7,074 nt of DNA from JALSIF01 sp026981635 [NCBI: bacterium] (GTDB lineage: Bacteria > 4484-113 > JALSIF01): positions 1 to 7,074 of the forward strand of contig JALSIF010000003.1 in assembly GCA_026981635.1 (NCBI GenBank), in the 5' to 3' direction. Positions 1 to 6,904 of the stretch are shown in pieces. The position numbers were made by a program, and so were the translations under genes. The notes under the pieces are model-generated. The model saw nothing but the letters and a program-made list of their open reading frames with translations. It was not told the origin of the DNA and searched no databases. Positions within the stretch are counted from its first letter, which is position 1. Each line of letters starts with the position of its first letter.

Positions 1-1
1 G

Positions 2-2242
<2,241 letters not shown>

Positions 2243-2255
2243 CTCTTGGCTCGTT

Positions 2256-2262
2256 ACCTCCC
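2256..2262 (-). promoter_or_regulatory. unusually distant ribosome-binding site of acnA
   Basis: GGGAGGT on the minus strand is the only good Shine-Dalgarno match upstream of acnA, but it ends 13 nt before the ATG at 2242 rather than the usual 5-9 nt. The in-frame codons between them (ACG, AGC, CAA, GAG) offer no alternative start, and the protein N-terminus matches the family from this ATG. Either the spacing is really long, or the weak AAGAG next to the ATG contributes. Confidence 0.45.
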
Positions 2263-2287
2263 TGGCTGGTTTTCCACTGGCTTGGAT

Positions 2288-2324
2288 AAAAACCCGAGAC
2301 CTGGCACTTTCTGTCCCCTCGGGT
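2288..2324 (-). terminator. terminator-like hairpin in the acnA leader (possible attenuator)
   Basis: On the minus strand ACCCGAG (2324-2318) pairs with CTCGGGT (2298-2292) to form a 7-bp stem with a 19-nt loop. The stem runs straight into a T-run (last stem base plus four T, 2292-2288). That is the shape of an intrinsic terminator. It lies 45 nt upstream of the acnA start and about 80 nt downstream of the 5S terminator. It could be a second 5S terminator or a leader attenuator controlling acnA. The long loop makes it a moderate candidate. No known riboswitch or T-box consensus was recognised. Confidence 0.4.
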
Positions 2325-2350
2325 GAGCTCTCACTAAGGATACCCTATCC
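2323..2350. repeat. two adjacent inverted repeats upstream of acnA
   Basis: Two perfect dyads lie three bases apart: 2323-2334 (GTGAG-CT-CTCAC) and 2338-2350 (GGATA-CCC-TATCC). The first overlaps the distal arm of the terminator-like hairpin by two bases. An 8-bp palindrome GCCTAGGC also occurs at 2378-2385. They could be operator sites for an acnA regulator or parts of a leader RNA fold. No regulator family was recognised and no convincing promoter for acnA was found among them. Confidence 0.35.
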
Positions 2351-2397
2351 CTCCCTCCGGCGAGGAAGTGGCGGGGAGCCTAGGCGAGGGCCAGAAA

Positions 2398-2423
2398 TGG
2401 AAAGACCCCACCGAAGTGGGGTC
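2398..2423 (-). terminator. intrinsic terminator of the 5S rRNA gene
   Basis: Just past the 5S 3' end, the minus strand reads GACCCCAC-TTCG-GTGGGGTC (2423-2404): an 8-bp perfect stem closed by a very stable cUUCGg tetraloop. The following T-tract is short (TTTCCATTT), so some read-through toward acnA is possible. Confidence 0.85.
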
Positions 2424-2426
2424 AGA

Positions 2427-2548
2427 GGTGCCGGCGATGACCTACTTTCCCACGGGGTCGCCCCCGCAGTATCATCGGCGCTGGGAGGCTTAGCTTCCGG
2501 GTTCGGAATGGTTCCGGGCGTTTCCCTCCCGCTATCGTCACCGGCACC
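2427..2548 (-). rRNA. rrf: 5S ribosomal RNA
   Basis: Structural RNA of the large ribosomal subunit. The two ends form helix I: GGTGCCGG at 2548-2541 pairs perfectly with CCGGCACC at 2434-2427, and the helix continues through a G-U and two more pairs. Inside are the universal bacterial 5S features: CCATTCCGAAC, CCGGAAGCTAAGC, and the loop E region GATGATACTGC facing GAAAGTAGGTC. Length is about 118-122 nt, as usual. The exact ends may lie one or two bases inside those given. No 16S, 23S or tRNA gene adjoins it within the window. A protein gene lies upstream and acnA downstream, so this copy stands apart from an rRNA operon. It has its own promoter and terminator. Confidence 0.96.
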
Positions 2549-2551
2549 AGA

Positions 2552-2580
2552 GTTATATACCACTCCTGCCCGATTGTCAA
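2552..2580 (-). promoter_or_regulatory. sigma70-type promoter of the 5S rRNA gene
   Basis: On the minus strand a perfect -35 box TTGACA (2580-2575) is separated by 17 nt from a -10 box TATAAC (2557-2552, one mismatch to consensus). The predicted +1 is about 2546-2545, at the 5' end of mature 5S rRNA, so little or no 5' trimming would be needed. This is the strongest promoter seen in the window. No AT-rich UP element is visible upstream. Confidence 0.88.
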
Positions 2581-2596
2581 TCGCACTCCTTTCGGG

Positions 2597-3031
2597 CTAG
2601 AGGTTTGCCCACGGGTCGGGCAGGGGGTTTCCCTCCTCGTCCACCGGGCCGGTGAGCTGGTAGTGGTAGACGTTGGCGACCCCCTCTATGTAGCAGGTGC
2701 CGAAGTAGGGGTAGAAGGAGAGCCACTGGTCATCCTCGGTAAGCACCATCAGCCTCAGGTTCTCGGCCCGGATGCGCACGTTGTAGCGGGGGATGAAGGG
2801 GAGGGAGTCGTATTCGTTTAGGTGGGGGTCGTCGCCCATTCCCAGGCGGAAGTAGAAGGTCCAGCGGGGCTTGTCGCGTACCTTGTCCTCCACCTCGTAA
2901 AGGTCGATCCGGTAGCGCACCCCCTCGCCTACGTAGGCGGGAAGGACGGTGGGGTCGCCGCCGAAGACCTCGTCTGCGATCTCCTTCAGGTCCTGACGGG
3001 TGGCCAGGGTTCTTCCGTCAATCTTTGGCAT
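2597..3031 (-). CDS. hypothetical protein, 144 residues, soluble
   Basis: I do not recognise this family. It encodes 144 residues with no signal peptide or membrane segment and no cysteine cluster: the single Cys is in FGTCYIEG near residue 112. The protein is acidic and rich in aromatic residues (YRIDLYEVED, WTFYFRLGMGDD, WLSFYPYFGTCY, NVYHYQLTGP). The alternating hydrophobic pattern from about residue 40 to 125 suggests a mostly beta fold after a short helical N-terminus, which is inference only. The ATG at 3031 is supported by GAGGAG (3045-3040) 8 nt upstream and by an extended -10 promoter. The stop at 2597 is only 16 nt from the -35 box of the 5S promoter, with no terminator between, so its transcripts may run into the 5S gene. 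Real-gene status rests on the SD, the promoter and sensible composition. Confidence 0.8.
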   Translation of the reverse strand: MPKIDGRTLATRQDLKEIADEVFGGDPTVLPAYVGEGVRYRIDLYEVEDKVRDKPRWTFYFRLGMGDDPHLNEYDSLPFIPRYNVRIRAENLRLMVLTEDDQWLSFYPYFGTCYIEGVANVYHYQLTGPVDEEGNPLPDPWANL

Positions 3032-3068
3032 GGCGATGGCTCCTCTGGGAACCCTTGGGTAGGGGCCT

Positions 3069-3077
3069 ACTATATCA
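3069..3077 (-). promoter_or_regulatory. extended -10 promoter of the 144-residue protein gene
   Basis: The minus strand reads TGATATAGT (3077-3069), an extended -10 element (TG-n-TATAGT). A weak GTGAAA lies about 15 nt upstream as a possible -35. The predicted +1 is near 3062, giving a leader of about 30 nt that contains the GAGGAG ribosome-binding site. Confidence 0.55.
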
Positions 3078-3095
3078 AGCGGGCAGGCTTTTCAC

Positions 3096-3116
3096 CCACC
3101 CTGCGGGACGGGGTGG
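3096..3116. repeat. GC-rich inverted repeat between divergent genes
   Basis: CCACCC (3096-3101) and GGGTGG (3111-3116) form a 6-bp dyad around a 9-base centre. It lies in the 102-bp divergent intergenic region between the -10 boxes of the two flanking genes. There is no T-run on either side, so a terminator is unlikely. A shared operator is possible but unproven. Confidence 0.3.
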
Positions 3117-3118
3117 AC

Positions 3119-3124
3119 TAAAAT
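3119..3124 (+). promoter_or_regulatory. -10 box of the small membrane protein gene
   Basis: TAAAAT lies 9 nt before the TTG start codon at 3134. There is no recognisable -35 box 16-18 nt upstream and no ribosome-binding site downstream. If used, it yields a leader of only about 3 nt. Confidence 0.4.
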
Positions 3125-3133
3125 CCTTTCAGC

Positions 3134-3403
3134 TTGGGCTCCCTTTTTAGAGCGGTGCTGGAGACCGACTGGGGGGGCTACTTCCTCAGCCGGCGGATGC
3201 TTTTTTTCCTCATGGCCCTGGGGGTGATACTGGTGGCGGTTGGGGTGCGCGACCTTATCCGCCGGCGGCTGGTGAGGCCCGAGTTTCGGGTAAGCCCGCT
3301 CGTTCCCCTTCTCTTCCTGGGGATTGGGATAGCGGCGGTGGCGCTGAGCGTCTTCTGGCTGCTGAGGGAGTTTCCCGAGCTTCGGGCGCTTATCTTCGGC
3401 TAG
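3134..3403 (+). CDS. small hypothetical membrane protein, 89 residues
   Basis: I do not recognise the family. The translation has two clear membrane segments, about residues 22-41 (MLFFLMALGVILVAVGVRDL) and 55-77 (from SPLVPLLFLGIGIAAVALSV). They are joined by a basic loop (IRRRLVRPEFRV), which suggests that loop is cytoplasmic. The listed start is TTG at 3134. No Shine-Dalgarno is present, but a -10 box TAAAAT at 3119-3124 would place +1 about 3 nt before this TTG. An in-frame stop (TAA) at 3119-3121 prevents a longer form. The in-frame ATG at residue 22 would give a 68-residue version that still has both membrane segments, so the start is uncertain. The stop TAG shares the tetranucleotide CTAG with the stop of the convergent CADD-like gene. 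Confidence 0.65.
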   Translation: MGSLFRAVLETDWGGYFLSRRMLFFLMALGVILVAVGVRDLIRRRLVRPEFRVSPLVPLLFLGIGIAAVALSVFWLLREFPELRALIFG

Positions 3404-4116
3404 GCCCGGGCGCCCTGGCCGGTCTCTTCCATCAGGTGGGGGCAGAAGGCCTGGCAGATGGCGGAAAGGAGCGACCAGGCCGCCTCGGCCCCCTCTTCGG
3501 CGGCCCGCTCGGCCTCCGCGGCATCCTCCGGAGTCTGGATTAGGCTGGCGATAAGCTCAAGCTCCTCCTCCCGGTGGCGTATATCCGCCTCCTGGTGGAC
3601 CCTGAAGTAGGCGGTGGTCTTGGGGTCGGTGATGCCGAAGTATTCCCTGAGCCCCTCAAGCTTTGCCGCGCTCACTTCGGGGATCTGGCTCTCGTAGGCA
3701 TAGAGGGCGGCCAGGCCCGAGAGGGGCGAGCGGGCTGAGAGGCCGCGAAACTTGGCCACCGCCTGCCTCACTCCGATGAGGCCCGGGTTCTGCCTCACCC
3801 GCTCCCGGTCAAGCCCCAGCCCCTCGGCGAAGTCCAGCCAGAGGGTGAGGTGATCGGGGACCCCGTCCGCCCCCAGGTCCTCCTCCACCAGATTTCTTAG
3901 CACCACCTGGCGGAGCTCCGGGTCATCCAGCCCGGCGTGGACCAGACTGAGGTAAGTGGGGAAGGCACGCACATGGACGTAGTACTCGCGGGCGTAGCCG
4001 CAAAGCTCGTCCAGGCTGAGCCTGCCCGCACTCCATGCCTGGTAGAAGGGGTGCTCAAGCATGGAGTAGGGCCGGATGGCGCGACTTAAAAGTGAGTGGA
4101 GCTCTCGCTTTTTCAT
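3400..4116 (-). CDS. CADD-like heme-oxygenase-fold dimetal oxygenase, candidate p-aminobenzoate synthase
   Basis: Chlamydial CADD (CT610) belongs to the TenA/PqqC-like heme-oxygenase-fold dimetal oxidases and makes p-aminobenzoate for folate by cleaving its own Tyr27, with Lys152 as amino donor. The 238 residues here compare directly with CADD as I recall its sequence. Y25 (EHPFY) matches Tyr27 and K152 (SAAKLEGL) matches Lys152. Metal ligands are E79, H89, E142 (YESQIP), H174, D178 and H181 (HQEADIRH). The E79-H89 loop is three residues longer than in CADD. LSLDELCGYAREYYVHVRAF and TLWLDFAEGLGL are also typical. C221 and C225 near the C-terminus have no assigned role. The ATG at 4116 has GGGAG (4128-4124) 7 nt upstream. 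It lies 25 nt after htpX on the same strand, a likely operon. TenA thiaminase and PqqC are less likely because the CADD-specific residues are kept. Family assignment is firm. The pABA function is inferred. Confidence 0.88.
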   Translation of the reverse strand: MKKRELHSLLSRAIRPYSMLEHPFYQAWSAGRLSLDELCGYAREYYVHVRAFPTYLSLVHAGLDDPELRQVVLRNLVEEDLGADGVPDHLTLWLDFAEGLGLDRERVRQNPGLIGVRQAVAKFRGLSARSPLSGLAALYAYESQIPEVSAAKLEGLREYFGITDPKTTAYFRVHQEADIRHREEELELIASLIQTPEDAAEAERAAEEGAEAAWSLLSAICQAFCPHLMEETGQGARA

Positions 4117-4141
4117 GGCCTCTCTCCCGCGGGGAATTCTA

Positions 4142-5287
4142 TCAGCCGCCGCCGGAGCCTGGCCCGGCAGTGGGGGGCAGGGGGAGGCCGGGGAGGGGGA
4201 GCTTCTGGCTGGGGATGGTGGTGCCGGGGAGGCCGGTTCCCCTGAGCAGGTCTTCCAGCCGCTCCCTGGCGGTGGCGGCCCCGGCCCGGCGCTCCTTTGC
4301 CGCCCTCTCCCTTGCCCTGCGGGCCTCGGCGATGAGCAGGCGGCGGCGCTCCGGCCAGTACTGCTTCCACTCCTCGGGGGTCATCCCGCGAAGCTTCCGG
4401 ATGCGCTCCTCAATGGGGGGGTGAGTGGAGAAGAGGTTTTCGGTCAGTTCCTTGCCGGAGAGGGGGGTGGCGATGAAGAGGGGGGCATAGGCTTCGCTTG
4501 TGAGATGCACCCGGTTGTCCAGCACGGCCAGCTTCTCCAGGGCGGAGGCGATCCCCTCGGGGTTGCGAGTGAGGGAGACGGCGGTGGCGTCGGCCATGTA
4601 TTCCCGCCGGCGGCTGACCGCAAAGTGGATGATGGCGGCAACCATGGGGGCAAGCACCAGCGCCACCAGGGCAAAAAGGAGCATGAGGGCGTTCCCCTGG
4701 CCTGAGCCCTTGCCCCGGCTGCGGCTGGAGCCGCCGCCCCAGTGGAGGGAGCGCCAGACCAGACGAACGAATATGTAGATGGCGGCGGCCAGCACCGCCG
4801 AGATGGTCATCACCAGGGTGTCACGGTTGTAGATGTGGGCAAGCTCGTGGGCCAGCACCCCCTCCAGCTCCTGGCGGTTTAGCCGCCTTACCAGCCCGGA
4901 AGTGACCGCTATCACCGCATCCTGGGGGGAGCGGCCGGTGGCGAAGGCGTTGGCCGCCTCCTCCTCCACCAGGTAGAGGCGGGGGACCTGGGGAAGGCCG
5001 GCGGCGATGCAGAGGCCCTCCAGGGTGTTGTGCAGGTGGGGAAACTCCTCCTTGGTGATGGGGCGGGCCCTGACTGAGCGCAGGGCAAGCTTTGGCCCCA
5101 TGAGGTAGGCACTTAGGCTTGAGGCGCCCGAGTAGAGGAAGGCAAAGCCGGCCAGCATATAGGCCTCCATCGGCTCAATCATGTAGCCGGCCAGCCAGGC
5201 CACCCCCACCAGGAGCAGGTTGAAGATCAGCAGCAGCAGGACCGTCTGGCGCAGGTTGCGGCGGATCTCGTCCTCAAAGAGAAGCAT
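4142..5287 (-). CDS. htpX: HtpX-type membrane zinc metalloprotease (M48) with C-terminal extension
   Basis: M48B proteases degrade damaged or misfolded membrane proteins from the cytoplasmic face. The zinc motif HELAH is H147-E148-L149-A150-H151, and the third ligand is E229 in RRREYMADATAV. FSTHPPIEERI (residues 286-296) is the usual downstream signature. Hydrophobic segments are at about 14-34, 41-63, 157-178 and 201-222, the HtpX arrangement with HExxH just before the third. Family members are about 280-300 residues, whereas this one has 381. From about residue 300 it carries a basic helical stretch (ERRRLLIAEARRARERAAKE) and a Pro/Gly tail (KLPLPGLPLPPTAGPGSGGG). Start ATG at 5287 has no Shine-Dalgarno; a TATAGT box lies 18 nt upstream. 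It is followed by the CADD-like gene and is divergent from the DUF2231-like gene. Identification is secure, though other M48 subgroups share these motifs. Confidence 0.93.
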   Translation of the reverse strand: MLLFEDEIRRNLRQTVLLLLIFNLLLVGVAWLAGYMIEPMEAYMLAGFAFLYSGASSLSAYLMGPKLALRSVRARPITKEEFPHLHNTLEGLCIAAGLPQVPRLYLVEEEAANAFATGRSPQDAVIAVTSGLVRRLNRQELEGVLAHELAHIYNRDTLVMTISAVLAAAIYIFVRLVWRSLHWGGGSSRSRGKGSGQGNALMLLFALVALVLAPMVAAIIHFAVSRRREYMADATAVSLTRNPEGIASALEKLAVLDNRVHLTSEAYAPLFIATPLSGKELTENLFSTHPPIEERIRKLRGMTPEEWKQYWPERRRLLIAEARRARERAAKERRAGAATARERLEDLLRGTGLPGTTIPSQKLPLPGLPLPPTAGPGSGGG

Positions 5288-5305
5288 GGCTTAAAAGTTA
5301 GCGAT

Positions 5306-5311
5306 ACTATA
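5306..5311 (-). promoter_or_regulatory. -10 box of the htpX/CADD-like operon
   Basis: TATAGT (5311-5306) on the minus strand lies 18 nt before the htpX ATG. No good -35 hexamer is seen 16-18 nt upstream. The predicted leader is about 12 nt and has no Shine-Dalgarno sequence. Confidence 0.4.
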
Positions 5312-5322
5312 AGAGTTAAGCT

Positions 5323-5340
5323 CCCTTCCCTGCCGAAGGG
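5323..5340. repeat. inverted repeat between htpX and the DUF2231-like gene
   Basis: CCCTTC (5323-5328) and GAAGGG (5335-5340) form a 6-bp dyad with a 6-base centre. It sits between the -10 boxes of two divergent genes, where -35 elements would be expected. A shared operator or activator site is possible. There is no T-run. Confidence 0.3.
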
Positions 5341-5346
5341 GTTTAT

Positions 5347-5352
5347 ATTATT
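5347..5352 (+). promoter_or_regulatory. -10 box placed for a leaderless mRNA of the DUF2231-like gene
   Basis: TATTAT ends 6 nt before the ATG at 5359, so +1 would fall on or next to the A of the start codon. An overlapping TATATT (5344-5349) is an alternative giving a leader of about 3 nt. No Shine-Dalgarno can fit, and no consensus -35 is present. Confidence 0.5.
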
Positions 5353-5358
5353 CACCCC

Positions 5359-5949
5359 ATGCCCATCAACTATCACCCCATCGTGGTCCACTTTCCGGTG
5401 GCACTGCTGCCGCTGGCGCTTATCTTCGTCGCCCTCCACTGGGGGCTGGGCAGGCGGTTTGGCTGGCTTTCCAGCGCCGGGCTCACCCTGGCGGGGGTGG
5501 GCTTTGCCTTCGCCTACCTGGCCATGGTGACGGGCAACTGGGTAGGCGAAGTGGTGGAGAAGCAGCCCGGGGTGAGGGAGGCGGTGCTGGAGGAGCACGA
5601 GGGGGCGGGCCAGTTCATCGGCATTCTGGGGCTGGTTGCCCTCATCCTCCTGGTGCTCATCCTGCTGGTGGCCTGGCGCTCGCCGGCGGTGAGGGGGAGG
5701 GCGGTTGTGCTTGCCGAGCTTGTCACCCTGGTGGTGTTGGTGGTATTGGTTCCGCTCACCCTCTCCACCGCCAAGCTGGGAGGGGAGCTGGTCTACGAGA
5801 TGGGGGCGGGGGTCAAGGTGCTGGGTGGCCCGGGGGCACCGCCGGTTAACTTCCCCCAGCTTACCGCCCTGTTTGGGGAGCGGGAAGAGGAGGGAGCTGA
5901 GGATGAGGTCCGCCCGGGTGGAATCTACCGGGAGGAGGAAGACGACTGA
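5359..5949 (+). CDS. DUF2231-like integral membrane protein
   Basis: The N-terminus, with its HPIVVHFPVALLPLALIF motif, is the hallmark of the DUF2231 family, whose biochemical function is not established. The 196 residues hold four likely membrane segments at about 9-29, 35-57, 86-106 and 115-136. Histidines that recur in the family are H6 and H11 at the mouth of the first segment and H80 (LEEHEGAG) before the third, which would suit heme or metal binding, though that is inference. The motif LGGELVYEMGAGV (140-152) is also typical. The C-terminal 25 residues are very acidic (EREEEGAEDE, REEEDD). The start ATG at 5359 coincides with the conserved N-terminus and lies just after a -10 box, so a leaderless message is likely. 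It is divergent from htpX and convergent with the foldase gene, with a 6-nt gap between stops. Confidence 0.82.
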   Translation: MPINYHPIVVHFPVALLPLALIFVALHWGLGRRFGWLSSAGLTLAGVGFAFAYLAMVTGNWVGEVVEKQPGVREAVLEEHEGAGQFIGILGLVALILLVLILLVAWRSPAVRGRAVVLAELVTLVVLVVLVPLTLSTAKLGGELVYEMGAGVKVLGGPGAPPVNFPQLTALFGEREEEGAEDEVRPGGIYREEEDD

Positions 5950-5955
5950 GCGCCC

Positions 5956-6900
5956 CTACTTTGCGGCGCTGCCAAACTTTAGGGGGCTTTCCTCCTTGGG
6001 CTCAAAGAGGGGGGTCTTGATCATGATCTCAGCAATCCCCTTCTTCATCAGCTCGTTGTAGTGCTTGGCCAGCGGCTGGCGCAGTTTCTGCTCCAGCAGG
6101 ATCTGGCGGATCTGATCCTTGATCTCGTCAAAGGAGGGGTTGTACTCGGGCAGGTGGCGGTGGACGAAGATGATGTTGTAGTTGTTGATCTTGATGGGCT
6201 TCTCAGTGTAGGTGCCCTCGGGCTGCTTGAAGGCGGCCTCCTCCAGCTCCTTGGGCAGCTGGCCGCGGCGGACGATGCCGATGTAGCCGGCGGTGGCCTT
6301 TAGCTCGGGGGTCTTGTTGTACTTGACCGCCACCTTCTCAAAGGGAGTGCCCGCCTTGAGCTCGGCCAGGGCCTGGTTGGCCTCCTGTTCGGTCTCCACC
6401 GAGATGATGGAGACCTCCACCCGCTCCGGCTTGTCTATCTTGGTCTTGTTCTGGATGTAGAACTGGCGCATCTCCTCTTCGGTCACCTCAATGCCCAGGT
6501 CCTGCTGGAGCTTCTGCTTGATGTAGTCGTCGTAGCGCTTGGAGATGATGAAGGCGTCCACCAGCCGGTCCACCCGCTTCTGGTCAAAGACCTCCAGGTA
6601 GTTCTGATAGACCTTGCGGCCCAGGTTCTCGTCAATGAACTTGTCCCGCTCCTCCTTGGTGGGGGCGAGGCCCAGGCGCTTGCCCTCCTGGTAGATGATG
6701 ATCAGCTGGATGTAGTTTAGGAAGCCCTCCCCGCCTGCCTCCTCGGTGTAGAAAAGGGCCAGGTCCTCCAGGGTGAAGGGCTCGCCGCCCTTCTCAAAGA
6801 TCACCTTGTCCAGAGCTGCCCGGGCCGGTCCCCCCACCGAGGCGAGGAGGGCGCCCGCAAAAAGTCCCACCACAAGCAGTCTGCTCAGCCAAGCTTTCAT
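5956..6900 (-). CDS. secreted SurA/PrsA-like foldase with degenerate parvulin domain
   Basis: SurA/PrsA-type proteins help exported proteins fold. Residues 1-28 are a signal peptide (MKAWLSRLL, hydrophobic core, PARA before the cut). With no lipobox Cys, the protein is predicted to be secreted and soluble rather than a lipoprotein like Bacillus PrsA. Residues 30-155 are a helical SurA_N-like region (FLNYIQLIIIYQEGKRLGL; EVTEEEMRQFYIQNK). Residues about 161-249 form a parvulin-like domain (AGYIGIVRRGQLPKELEEAAF), and a helical C-terminus follows. Both parvulin active-site histidines are replaced: I165 in VSIIS (normally ASHIL) and N242 in NYNII (normally GYHII). Isomerase activity is therefore doubtful and a chaperone role more likely. 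The ATG at 6900 was chosen because it starts the signal peptide. A GTG at 6942 would add 14 polar residues and overlap the upstream gene. AAGGGG lies 10 nt upstream. Confidence 0.87.
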   Translation of the reverse strand: MKAWLSRLLVVGLFAGALLASVGGPARAALDKVIFEKGGEPFTLEDLALFYTEEAGGEGFLNYIQLIIIYQEGKRLGLAPTKEERDKFIDENLGRKVYQNYLEVFDQKRVDRLVDAFIISKRYDDYIKQKLQQDLGIEVTEEEMRQFYIQNKTKIDKPERVEVSIISVETEQEANQALAELKAGTPFEKVAVKYNKTPELKATAGYIGIVRRGQLPKELEEAAFKQPEGTYTEKPIKINNYNIIFVHRHLPEYNPSFDEIKDQIRQILLEQKLRQPLAKHYNELMKKGIAEIMIKTPLFEPKEESPLKFGSAAK

Positions 6901-6904
6901 GGTC

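Noticed and set aside
3400-4116. TenA thiaminase II or PqqC identity for the heme-oxygenase-fold protein
   Set aside because: The E/H/E/H-D-H ligand set, YESQIP, HQEADIRH, Tyr25 and Lys152 match the CADD dimetal branch. TenA uses a catalytic Cys and PqqC is metal-free. No thiamine or PQQ genes are nearby.
4076-4705. Plus-strand frames opposite htpX (4035-4424, 4076-4705, 4500-4778)
   Set aside because: They are shadows of htpX, which carries all M48 motifs. Their translations are low-complexity Gly/Arg/Ser.
5341-5358. Archaeal TATA box (TTTATATTA) before the DUF2231-like gene
   Set aside because: The neighbouring 5S rRNA and promoters are bacterial, and the spacing to the ATG suits a bacterial -10 box instead.
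5227-5598. Minus-strand frame of 123 codons overlapping the htpX start and the DUF2231-like gene
   Set aside because: It spans the divergent promoter region, overlaps two better-supported genes and has no coherent domain.
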